Shown in pieces: positions 1 through 7,470 of a DNA stretch of 32,841 bases (within the stretch, counting starts at the first letter, position 1; the number at the start of each line of letters is the position of its first letter). The notes under the pieces are model-generated. The model searched no databases. It worked only from the letters and a program-made list of their open reading frames with translations, and was not told where the DNA came from. Where the stretch lies: NCBI GenBank assembly GCA_900544365.1, contig UQVF01000016.1:1-32841 (forward strand). Direction: 5' to 3'. The stretch is from an uncultured Veillonella sp. (GTDB taxonomy: Bacteria; Bacillota; Negativicutes; Veillonellales; Veillonellaceae). The translations under genes and the position numbers were made by a program.

Positions 1-88
1 TTTTAATTATATATGGTAAATAGAAATAAATAAAATAGATTGAATTTATTTTCTATGATAAAATATTTTTATTGCAAGGAGGTGTACC

Positions 89-970
89 ATGGAGAATACA
101 GAAAAAGATTGGCAAATCTTTATTGCTATTGCAGAAGAAGGAAACATGACAAAAGCCGCAAATCGTTTATATATTTCTCAACCTGCATTATCTTATCGTT
201 TACAGCAACTAGAAAAACAATTCAATAAACCATTATGCATTCGTACTTCTCGAGGCATTACACTTACAGAAACAGGAGAATTATATTATCACTATGCTTT
301 AGATATGCTGACTAGAAAACGTGAGTTTGAAGATACTCTAGCTAATTATAACGAAGATGTAACTGGCATATTAAGATTGGGGGTATCTAGTATTTATGCC
401 AATTATATGCTACCAGATATCTTATCAGGATTTACGCGAGCCTATCCGAAAGTAAAATTAGAAGTGTTTACAGGCATTAGTTCTAAAATTGCTCAACTAT
501 TTCAATCTAAAGAAGTACAGGTTGCCATTATACGTGGCCCACAATCCCTGGTAGGTGAATCATTTTTAATTCACACAGATCGCATCGGCTTAGTGACTAA
601 TAAATCTTTACCTTCTAAACCAATGCCTAGAAAAGATATTCTGATTTTACCATTTATACGATACGCCACAGCCCATGATTTATATAATGTAATCGATAAA
701 TGGTGGAAACAGCATTATCAAGTTCCTCCCAACGATAGCATAAAAGTTGATACCATGGCTACATGTCGCCAATTTATCAGAAAAAACTTGGGATGGTCTG
801 TACTCCCAGAAACAGGATTAGGAAAGTTCTCAGAGGAGTTTACCTTTGAGCCCTTACTATGGGATGACGGTACACCTTTATTACGAGAAACGAACATCTA
901 TTATCACCCTAAGGCCCTACAACGTAGAGCAGTTCAAACATTTATTTCGTATATAAAAAGCACTATATAA
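89..970 (+). CDS. LysR family transcriptional regulator
   Basis: A 293-residue LysR-type DNA-binding regulator, the usual length for the family. The N-terminal winged helix-turn-helix spans about residues 5-65, with the typical core AANRLYISQPALSYRLQQLE. The C-terminal part (about 90-290) is the periplasmic-binding-like effector domain. The start is set by a strong ribosome site (AAGGAGGTG) just before the ATG. It converges on citF and shares a palindromic terminator with it. It is clearly related to the second LysR gene at 5761-6663, with matching N termini (KDWQIF/KEWQTF, EEGN, TKAA, SQPALSYRL, GELYY). Because it sits at the end of the citrate-lyase operon it may respond to the same di/tricarboxylate; the ligand and target are inferred only. 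The class is certain, the role is not. Confidence 0.93.
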   Translation: MENTEKDWQIFIAIAEEGNMTKAANRLYISQPALSYRLQQLEKQFNKPLCIRTSRGITLTETGELYYHYALDMLTRKREFEDTLANYNEDVTGILRLGVSSIYANYMLPDILSGFTRAYPKVKLEVFTGISSKIAQLFQSKEVQVAIIRGPQSLVGESFLIHTDRIGLVTNKSLPSKPMPRKDILILPFIRYATAHDLYNVIDKWWKQHYQVPPNDSIKVDTMATCRQFIRKNLGWSVLPETGLGKFSEEFTFEPLLWDDGTPLLRETNIYYHPKALQRRAVQTFISYIKSTI

Positions 971-1002
971 CAATCAATTGTATATACATATAAGAGGCAT
1001 AC

Positions 1003-1038
1003 AAAAAGGATTGGACTCAGTGAGTCCAATCCTTTTTT
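1003..1038. terminator. Bidirectional intrinsic terminator
   Basis: A perfect 17-bp inverted repeat around G1020, with an A-run on the left and a T-run on the right, so it can end transcripts from both sides. It lies between the convergent LysR gene (ends 970) and citF (ends 1056) and should close both units. Confidence 0.93.
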
Positions 1039-1055
1039 GATTGATACTATATATC

Positions 1056-2606
1056 TTATAGCAACGGTTTACGTACTACGTCGATGATGGAACCATCACG
1101 ATATTCAATGATAGCTACTACATCTTTAGGGTCTTGAGATACTTCAATACCTTCTGGTTTACCCACCATGTCGTACGCCATTTGTTGTAACTCTTCAATT
1201 GTGTAAATTGGCAAGTTGGAGTCTTTGAAACGTTCAATTAAATCTTGGCGATTTGGGTTGATTGCAATACCACGTTCTGTTACCAACACATCGATACTTT
1301 CACCTGGAGTAATCACGGTTTCTACACGTTCACGAATCATAGGCAAACGACCACGAATCAATGGACAAGTGATAACAGTTACTTTCGCACCAGCTGCTGT
1401 GTCGGAATGACCACCAGAAGCACCCATCAAGATACCATTGGAGTCAGTCATGCAGTTTACATTGAAATCAGTATCGATTTCTGTAGCGCCTAAGAATACT
1501 ACGTCTAAGTAGTTTGTCATACAGTCTGTAGTAGGGTCTGCGTACATGGATGCGCTCATTTCGATATGATTTGGATTGTTGTCCAAGGATGCTGCCGCTG
1601 TTGTATCAAATGTTTGTGTATCATAAATCGCTTTGATATGACCTTTTTCAAGCATACCTACTAGTACGCCTGTAGCACCGCCAACGCCGAATCCACCAAC
1701 AACGCCTTTTTTCTCTAATTTTTCGCCAATGAATTTAGCTACTGCCAATGGAGCTCCACCAGCGCCTAATTGGAAAGAGAAACCTTCTTGAATAATACCA
1801 GCTTCATCAAGGAATTCTGCTGCCATTTCAGCAATTTTGATTTGTACAGGATTTTTCGTAATCCCTACCGCACCAGATGCGATACCTTCTGGATCACCGA
1901 TAGCTTCTACTTCTACAATGTAATCTACATCTGTTTGAGGAATGGAGATTGGGTATACATTATCGATTAGATTGTCTGTTAACAATACAGTTTTATCTGC
2001 ATAGTGAGAGTCGACCATAGCGTAACCCAAAGCACCACAAGCAGATTTGCCTTTACGGCCTGTCGCATTACCACGACGGTCACAGGCAGGTACGCCCATG
2101 AAAGCTACGTCGATATGAGCTTCCCCTGTGCAAACTGCACGAGCACGTCCACCATGGGAACGAATCACTACTGGGCGTTTCAATACGCCAGGGTTCAATG
2201 TTAGGAATTTACCCAATGCATCACGAAGACCGGATGTTTCGATAGCTGTTACAGTACCGTCTTTAATCATATCGATTAAGAACTCATGACAAGGTGCTAA
2301 GGAAGAGTTAAGGATTGTAATATCTTTGATTCCTTTTGCTTGTACACGATCCATCACAAGTTGCATCACATAGTCACCATTACGTAAATGATGGTGGAAG
2401 GAAATAGACATACCATCTTTTAAGCCTACTTTTTCAATAGCTTCATCGATGGATCCTAGTAATTTATTTTCACCTGGAGTGTGAAGTTTTACTGGTTTAC
2501 CTGCACGCGTACCAGTTTCTGTCATAGCGAATTGACCTTCATATACACGACGACCTTGAAGGCATTCTAATTCCATAGGAATGTCGCGACCAATTTTATT
2601 TAACAT
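1056..2606 (-). CDS. citF: Citrate lyase alpha subunit (citrate:acetyl-ACP transferase)
   Basis: CitF moves the acyl-carrier group from acetyl to citrate, giving citryl-thioester, which CitE then splits to oxaloacetate and acetyl-thioester. The protein is full length (about 516 residues) and keeps the family look: GKPVKLHTPGENKLLGSIDEAI near the N terminus, the FHHHLRNGDYV stretch, the glycine-rich FQLGAGGAPLAVAKF and the GASGGHSDTAAGAK segment near residue 400. A TTG at 2627 could extend it by seven codons, but a good ribosome site (GGAAGGAG) sits correctly before the ATG at 2606, so I use that start. It overlaps the end of citE by 11 nt, implying translational coupling. It is the last gene of the operon. 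Family certain; the true substrate (citrate, citramalate or another 3-hydroxy-tricarboxylate) cannot be read from sequence alone. Confidence 0.95.
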   Translation of the reverse strand: MLNKIGRDIPMELECLQGRRVYEGQFAMTETGTRAGKPVKLHTPGENKLLGSIDEAIEKVGLKDGMSISFHHHLRNGDYVMQLVMDRVQAKGIKDITILNSSLAPCHEFLIDMIKDGTVTAIETSGLRDALGKFLTLNPGVLKRPVVIRSHGGRARAVCTGEAHIDVAFMGVPACDRRGNATGRKGKSACGALGYAMVDSHYADKTVLLTDNLIDNVYPISIPQTDVDYIVEVEAIGDPEGIASGAVGITKNPVQIKIAEMAAEFLDEAGIIQEGFSFQLGAGGAPLAVAKFIGEKLEKKGVVGGFGVGGATGVLVGMLEKGHIKAIYDTQTFDTTAAASLDNNPNHIEMSASMYADPTTDCMTNYLDVVFLGATEIDTDFNVNCMTDSNGILMGASGGHSDTAAGAKVTVITCPLIRGRLPMIRERVETVITPGESIDVLVTERGIAINPNRQDLIERFKDSNLPIYTIEELQQMAYDMVGKPEGIEVSQDPKDVVAIIEYRDGSIIDVVRKPLL

Positions 2607-3528
2607 CGATTTCTGCTCCTTCCTCAAGTTCTACTTTGATACCTGCTGCACGGGCTTTATCTACTACACGTTGTGCACGTACTACGATAGGACCGTCAAT
2701 CATTTTACCATCTACAGCGATAACGCCTTTATTGTTGCGAAGTGCTTCTGCATAGGAGTTCAATACTTTTATAGAATGAGCAATTTCTTTTTCATCTGGA
2801 GTGAACACTTCATGGATAATTTTGATTTGGCTTGGGTGAATACAAGATTTTCCATCGTAACCAAGGGCTTTGATGAACTCCACTTCTTCACGGAAACCTT
2901 GTGGGTCTTTCACGTCGGAGAAGACTGTGTCAAGCACACGGATACCTGCTTCACGTGCTGCATGAAGAATTGTTTGACGAGCAAATAACAATTCGTGAGC
3001 TGGTTTATGTTTACCTGTACGAAGATCTGCACGATAGTCTTCTGCGCCTAATGCAATCGCTACTACACGAGGACCTTGTGCAATTTCACGCACATTGTAT
3101 AGACCTTTTACAGATTCGATAGCCACGATAATGTTGATAGTACCTTCTTCCCAACCGTTAGCTTTTTCCACTTCTTCAATTTTTTTTGCCACGATTTCTA
3201 CTTCAGATACATCTTCAGTTTTTGGCAAACGAATCAAATCAGGTTTTGCTGGTACAATCACATCAAGGTCAGCATAACCATATGGAGTTTGTGTTGGATG
3301 GTTGATACGAACCACTGTTTCACCTTTGAATTTTAAAGTTTTCAAAGCTTCTGCTGTCAATAAACGAGCAGTATCTTTTTCTGTGACTGCTACAGAGTCT
3401 TCAATATCAAACATGATGGAATCGGCACCGTGGATATCAGCACTGTTAATCATTTTAGGTGTGTTACCAGGTACGAACATCATGGAACGAGATAAACGTT
3501 TTTTTGCTAATTCAGTTAATTGGCTCAT
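2596..3528 (-). CDS. citE: Citrate lyase beta subunit (citryl-ACP/citryl-CoA lyase)
   Basis: CitE cleaves the citryl thioester into oxaloacetate and an acetyl thioester. The 310-residue protein has the HpcH/HpaI aldolase-like TIM-barrel signature of CitE: RSMMFVPGNTPKM near the N terminus, DSIMFDIEDSVA with acidic metal-site residues, VRINHPTQTPYG, the AIESVKGL segment, ALGAEDY, and GYDGKSCIHPSQI near residue 230. Its ATG overlaps the citD stop by one base (TAATG), a classic translational coupling, and it overlaps citF at its other end. CitE-like proteins outside complete operons can act on free CoA thioesters, which matters here because the neighbouring CitD lacks its carrier serine. Identification is secure from both sequence and context. 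Confidence 0.95.
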   Translation of the reverse strand: MSQLTELAKKRLSRSMMFVPGNTPKMINSADIHGADSIMFDIEDSVAVTEKDTARLLTAEALKTLKFKGETVVRINHPTQTPYGYADLDVIVPAKPDLIRLPKTEDVSEVEIVAKKIEEVEKANGWEEGTINIIVAIESVKGLYNVREIAQGPRVVAIALGAEDYRADLRTGKHKPAHELLFARQTILHAAREAGIRVLDTVFSDVKDPQGFREEVEFIKALGYDGKSCIHPSQIKIIHEVFTPDEKEIAHSIKVLNSYAEALRNNKGVIAVDGKMIDGPIVVRAQRVVDKARAAGIKVELEEGAEIDVK

Positions 3529-3797
3529 TATGCTTCGCTCCCTCTTTCTAATGCACCCAATACACGGGCTTTAATCGTATAATCCCAAGCTGCTTTGTCG
3601 ATAGCCGTTACTTTCACGCCATCGAAACCTGCTTCTTTTACAGTGGCTTCGATGAAAGCACGAATATGCTTACCATAAGCACGCTCAACTTTAGATTTCA
3701 ATTCAACTTCGATACCAGATGCAATTGGTTCCACTGTTACCAATACATCATTTTTTTCATCAAAGCCAGCCATAGCTGCTTTCACTAGATGTTTCAT
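3528..3797 (-). CDS. citD: Citrate lyase gamma subunit-like protein (CitD) lacking the carrier serine
   Basis: CitD is normally the acyl carrier protein of citrate lyase, with a phosphoribosyl-dephospho-CoA group attached to a serine near residue 14. This 89-residue protein is collinear with CitD over its whole length (AMAG near the start, DGVKV, DKAAWDYTIKARV near the end) and starts at an ATG behind GAAAGGAT. Where known CitDs read AGTLES(S/G)DV, this one reads AGFDEKNDV, so the serine position is Lys15 (codon AAA). No serine occurs before residue 27. It may be a scaffold only, or the complex may use free CoA thioesters. It is coupled to citE by a one-base overlap, and no prosthetic-group genes (citC, citX, citG) are present in the window. 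The family call is firm; holo-enzyme function is doubtful. Confidence 0.88.
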   Translation of the reverse strand: MKHLVKAAMAGFDEKNDVLVTVEPIASGIEVELKSKVERAYGKHIRAFIEATVKEAGFDGVKVTAIDKAAWDYTIKARVLGALERGSEA

Positions 3798-3834
3798 AGT
3801 TAATCCTTTCTATGCATGACAACACCATGAAAAG

Positions 3835-3868
3835 CCAGGTCCACAGGAAATACCCCTGTAGATCCTGA
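3835..3868 (-). promoter_or_regulatory. Hairpin between the transporter gene and citD
   Basis: The leftward strand can fold CAGGATCTACAGG against CCTGTGGACCTG with one bulge and a wobble, followed by CTTTTC. It lies in the 91-bp gap between the transporter gene and citD. It could be a leaky terminator or an RNA-processing/stability element that sets different levels of transporter and lyase. No longer T-run follows, so full termination is unlikely. Confidence 0.5.
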
Positions 3869-3888
3869 CTCACATGATCTAATTTATA

Positions 3889-5310
3889 TTATAGGATACC
3901 TAACATACCCCACCATGGATAACCAATTACGAATGTAAGCACTAAGCAAACGATTGCTACCACACCGCCAGTGATCCACCAATCTTTTACGTCGTTATAG
4001 CCTGCGCCGAATACAATAGGTGCTGCCGCTCCGCCGTAATGTGTTAATGCACCACCATATGAGTTAGATGCACACAATACTAATGCTAATGCCATAGGGT
4101 TCACACCAGCTGCAGGGCCTACTGCCAAGAATACTGGTAACATAGCTACTACGTATGCAGAACCAGATGCGAATAAGTAACGAATTGCTACGGAAATAAT
4201 ACCGATAATAACAAGTGCTACAAATCCATTATCACCGAAGTGTAAATGAGTTTGCATTACTTCTGCTAACCATTCGAAGAATTTAGCTTTAGATAATGCA
4301 TCAGATAAACCGATGATACCACCGAACCACATCAATGTGTTCCAGCCACCTTTATTAGCAACCATATCATCCCATTTAATAGCGCCCAAGCAGAAGGAGG
4401 CTACCATGGATACAATTGCCACAGCTGTAGCATCAATTTTAAATTTAATGCCGAATGCTGCCAAAATGGAAGGCAATGCCCAACCTAATAAAGCGAAGAT
4501 AAAGATACCAACCAATGTTTTTTCAGCTTTAGACATAGGTCCTAGCTCTGCTAAGCCTTCAGCAGCAATTTTTTTATTGTCTACTGTTGTCATTGTTGGT
4601 TTGTTGAACAAGTACGTGATGTATGGAACTACTAATAACATAGCAATGCCTGGTACGATCATCGCTAGAGCCCATAAGCCCCAGTCTAAATGAATACCTA
4701 ACATTTTAGCCATGAAGTCTCCTGCTAATGCATTTGGAGCCATTGCTGTTAAGAACATCAAGGATGTTACTTTTGTTACCATGTATGTATTTGCCATTAA
4801 GAAACGACCAGCTTTGTTAGCCGTTTCACCTGGTTCAGAACCAAGAGATTTTGCCACTGCATTCATGATTGGGAATACGATACCGCCGCAGCGAGCCGTG
4901 TTAGATGGTGTTGCTGGGGATACTACAAAGTCAAGTAGAGCTGTTACATATCCCAAACGAAGTACTGTACTACCAAAAGCACTGATTAAATGGTAGGCAA
5001 TACGACGCCCTAAACCTGTTTTTACGAATGCTACCGATAAAGCAAATGCAGAGAATACCAACCATGCTGTTGTTGTTGCATAACCAGAAAGAACTGCTTT
5101 TGTATTACCTAAAAATAATGCAGAACCTGCGATAGCGGATAATACTACAACAGGAGCTGGGAATGGCTTTAAAATTAAGCCTACGATAGCTGCTAAATAG
5201 AAACCAAATAGTTTCCAAGCACCATCTGCTAATCCTTCTGGAGCTGGACTATACCAGATCACGATTGGGATTAACAACATAATCAAAGCATTGATTACTT
5301 TTTTGTTCAT
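3889..5310 (-). CDS. DASS family di/tricarboxylate transporter (CitT/TtdT-like)
   Basis: A 473-residue polytopic membrane protein of the divalent anion:sodium symporter (DASS) family, similar in layout to CitT and TtdT, which exchange citrate or tartrate for succinate. Visible marks are about a dozen hydrophobic segments, the first SNT-type motif in FVVSPATPSNTARCGGIVFP (about residues 128-147), and the second half-site ASNSYGGALTHYGGAAAPIV near residue 415. The ATG at 5310 follows AAGGAGAC. It is the first gene of the leftward operon with citDEF, so it most likely imports the substrate of the lyase, perhaps in exchange for a dicarboxylate product. Substrate is inferred from neighbours. A 450-bp gene-free region with candidate operators lies upstream. 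Confidence 0.9.
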   Translation of the reverse strand: MNKKVINALIMLLIPIVIWYSPAPEGLADGAWKLFGFYLAAIVGLILKPFPAPVVVLSAIAGSALFLGNTKAVLSGYATTTAWLVFSAFALSVAFVKTGLGRRIAYHLISAFGSTVLRLGYVTALLDFVVSPATPSNTARCGGIVFPIMNAVAKSLGSEPGETANKAGRFLMANTYMVTKVTSLMFLTAMAPNALAGDFMAKMLGIHLDWGLWALAMIVPGIAMLLVVPYITYLFNKPTMTTVDNKKIAAEGLAELGPMSKAEKTLVGIFIFALLGWALPSILAAFGIKFKIDATAVAIVSMVASFCLGAIKWDDMVANKGGWNTLMWFGGIIGLSDALSKAKFFEWLAEVMQTHLHFGDNGFVALVIIGIISVAIRYLFASGSAYVVAMLPVFLAVGPAAGVNPMALALVLCASNSYGGALTHYGGAAAPIVFGAGYNDVKDWWITGGVVAIVCLVLTFVIGYPWWGMLGIL

Positions 5311-5690
5311 CTTGTGTCTCCTTACTACATAAGATTAAAATACCTCAACCTATATTCATTCACACATTATTTCTATACCAAGCGAAACTTACTATACAAA
5401 AAATTGAATAAGGACGGTTTACCACTTACTAGACCGTGCAAATAGTTAGGTTTTACTACGCTTTCATTATATCCAATCACATAGGAAGGGGAAAATAAAA
5501 ATCCTTTATAAGGCTTATAAAAAAATTATTCTTCCTCAAAACCTACTATCTATGCATTTTACGAATACCGCTAAAACCCTTATACTATGCTAACCAATTT
5601 ATAATTCCTACTAAATATATCCTATTTAAGTGATAAATATCACCGTTGATTGCTACTTTCATATACTAGCACTTCTATGTAAAAACATGA
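5311..5690 (-). promoter_or_regulatory. Control region of the citrate-lyase operon
   Basis: No gene is visible here. On the leftward strand a -10-like TATAGT lies at 5391-5396. Just upstream, where -35 and an activator would sit, is an imperfect palindrome at 5414-5437 (ACGGTTTA, 8-nt centre, TAGACCGT). A second -10-like TATAAT is at 5466-5471. A perfect palindrome, GTGATAAATATCAC, lies at 5630-5643. None of the candidate promoters has a good -35, as expected for an activator-dependent LysR-controlled promoter. Positions are read directly; function is inferred. Confidence 0.4.
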
Positions 5691-5727
5691 AAAAGAGAGG
5701 GTAACTATAATAGCTACGCTCCCTTTT
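5691..5727. terminator. Intrinsic terminator downstream of LysR gene
   Basis: A 17-bp stem with two mismatches and a three-base loop (5691-5707 against 5711-5727). On the leftward strand it is followed by CTTTTTC. It ends the transcript of the LysR gene at 5761-6663 and separates it from the transporter operon. Confidence 0.75.
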
Positions 5728-5760
5728 ATAATTGTATATATTTCTACAAGTAGGAAACTA

Positions 5761-6663
5761 TTAACTGCTATATCCAGGCAATGTAACAATTTGGTGATTT
5801 GCATAATAGTCTGTTACATAATCAATAAATGTTTTAACAGCGATTAGTTTTGTACTTACCTCATCATGGAATAAATACGTAGACCGCACCAATGGTCTCT
5901 CATCTTTCATCCGCAACGGTTCTACATAGATACCATGTTCACGGCAACTGCCAAGTCCTAAATAAGGTAAAATTGCCCAACCTAATCCTTCTCGCACGAA
6001 GTGACGGCAAGTCACCATAGAATCTAATTCCATGGCTGGACGTACATCTCCTACACTATGCTCTTTCTTCCAATTTTCTACTACTGTGGCAATGGATCCA
6101 TCTGTGCGATAGTTAATCATAGGAATGTCTCGTAGCTCTTTATAATCTACAGGATGCTTGTATACTAAACAGTACGGTTCATCAAAGAGGCGAACTCCAT
6201 TGGGCACATGATTGTATTCACCACGAGCAAAGGCAATCATCACTTCTCCAGAGTTAAACATTTTATTCACATGTGAACTATAGCCAGTTTTTACTTCAAT
6301 CCGAATCTTGGGATATTGTTTTGTAAAGTTATTTAATAAGTGTGGCAACTCATAATCTGCAAAGTTAATAGACGCCGCTATTTTTAAAGTTCCCTGGATT
6401 TTCCCAGTGACTTTACCAATATTTTGGCGTAATTCCTCTCGGGACCGAATCATACGTCGACAATAATCATAATATAGCTCTCCCTCTGCCGTTAATGCAA
6501 TACCATCATTAGCACGTATCAACAATGGACGTCCCAACATATCTTCTACTTGCTTTAACCGATAGCTTAATGCAGGTTGTGAAAGAAATAATTTTTCTGC
6601 TGCTTTCGTGATATTTCCTTCTTCCACAACGGTCACAAAGGTTTGCCATTCTTTTGCTTCCAT
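5761..6663 (-). CDS. LysR family transcriptional regulator
   Basis: A 300-residue LysR-type regulator. The N-terminal helix-turn-helix (residues 4-62) contains AAEKLFLSQPALSYRLKQVE, and the effector-binding domain follows to the end. The ATG is preceded by AAGGAGGG. It lies upstream of and in the same direction as the transporter-citDEF operon, from which it is separated by its own terminator and 450 bp of control region, so it is the more likely operon regulator. It resembles the LysR protein at 89-970 along its full length (for example both have VDTMATCRQF/LDSMVTCRHF, then LGWSVLP/LGWAILP), suggesting duplication. Class certain; target and inducer inferred from position. Confidence 0.93.
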   Translation of the reverse strand: MEAKEWQTFVTVVEEGNITKAAEKLFLSQPALSYRLKQVEDMLGRPLLIRANDGIALTAEGELYYDYCRRMIRSREELRQNIGKVTGKIQGTLKIAASINFADYELPHLLNNFTKQYPKIRIEVKTGYSSHVNKMFNSGEVMIAFARGEYNHVPNGVRLFDEPYCLVYKHPVDYKELRDIPMINYRTDGSIATVVENWKKEHSVGDVRPAMELDSMVTCRHFVREGLGWAILPYLGLGSCREHGIYVEPLRMKDERPLVRSTYLFHDEVSTKLIAVKTFIDYVTDYYANHQIVTLPGYSS

Positions 6664-6713
6664 CGAATCCCTCCTTGCTGTTTATATAATTTCTATACCT
6701 ACATTGCGTACTA

Positions 6714-6740
6714 AAGGGGGAGCCTCCATCGCTCCCCCTT
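6714..6740 (-). terminator. Intrinsic terminator after the BI-1 gene region boundary
   Basis: A perfect 10-bp GC-rich stem (AAGGGGGAGC and GCTCCCCCTT) with a 7-nt loop, just downstream of the BI-1-like gene. The following T-run is short (TTT). It should end the dnaE-pyk-BI1 operon before the LysR gene. Confidence 0.8.
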
Positions 6741-6762
6741 GTACTAATATTATATCATACTG

Positions 6763-7461
6763 TTAGCGACGTCCAAAAATGCGAAGTAAGTTGATGAAAA
6801 TATTGATGAAATCAAGGTATAAACCTAACGCACCAATCAATTCAACACGTTCTAATACACTCTCATCTTCATAAGCTACTTCCATTATGGCCCGTTTAAT
6901 TCGATATACATCGTACATAGTAAATAAGGAGAAAATCCCCACTGCTATATAACTGTATACTAACATTCCAAAGTCACTAGCCCCAAAAAACATCATAATC
7001 AAGCTAGCAATAAGTAGTGCAATGACAGATCCCATTAAGAATGTACCTAAACCGGACAAATCTTTTTTCACTACTACTCCTAAAAATGCAAAACTACCAA
7101 ATACTGCTACTGCACCTGTTAATGCGTAGACTACTACTTCAAAAGAATAGTGTAAAGCGATAGCGGTCAAAGTCAATCCATTCATGATGGAATAGAGAAA
7201 AAACATGGCTTTCAAAAATGTGTTAGAAGCTGTGTACTGACGGAAGGAAAATAAGAACACCACCGCCACTTCAGCTAATAAAATAATACTAAAGTTAGAA
7301 TGAGCAAATCGTAACCAACTAGAATTTGTTAACGCCATAAATCCAATGATCGCCGTAGTTAATAATCCCCAAACCATCCAAAGCATAGAGTTACGCAATT
7401 TACGATTTACAAGAGCCTCTACAGATACTACTTGATTCTGTGTAGGAATATGATATTCCAT
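6763..7461 (-). CDS. Bax inhibitor-1 (BI-1/YccA-like) family membrane protein
   Basis: A 232-residue integral membrane protein of the Bax inhibitor-1 superfamily (UPF0005, TMBIM-like). After a short N-terminal cytoplasmic part (about 30 residues) it shows seven hydrophobic segments. Near the C terminus are the family-typical YDVYRIKR segment and the acidic patch before LGLYLDFINIFINLLRIFGRR. Bacterial members are thought to be pH-sensitive calcium leak channels or protease-associated proteins; the exact role here is unknown. It begins nine bases after the pyruvate-kinase stop, behind GGAGGTAAC, so it is the last gene of the dnaE-pyk operon. Family call is strong, function loose. Confidence 0.88.
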   Translation of the reverse strand: MEYHIPTQNQVVSVEALVNRKLRNSMLWMVWGLLTTAIIGFMALTNSSWLRFAHSNFSIILLAEVAVVFLFSFRQYTASNTFLKAMFFLYSIMNGLTLTAIALHYSFEVVVYALTGAVAVFGSFAFLGVVVKKDLSGLGTFLMGSVIALLIASLIMMFFGASDFGMLVYSYIAVGIFSLFTMYDVYRIKRAIMEVAYEDESVLERVELIGALGLYLDFINIFINLLRIFGRR

Positions 7462-7470
7462 AGTTACCTC

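Noticed and set aside
2581..2988. Rightward 135-codon frame opposite citE/citF
   Set aside because: Antisense shadow of secure genes, with low-complexity Phe/Cys/Tyr-rich composition and no ribosome site.
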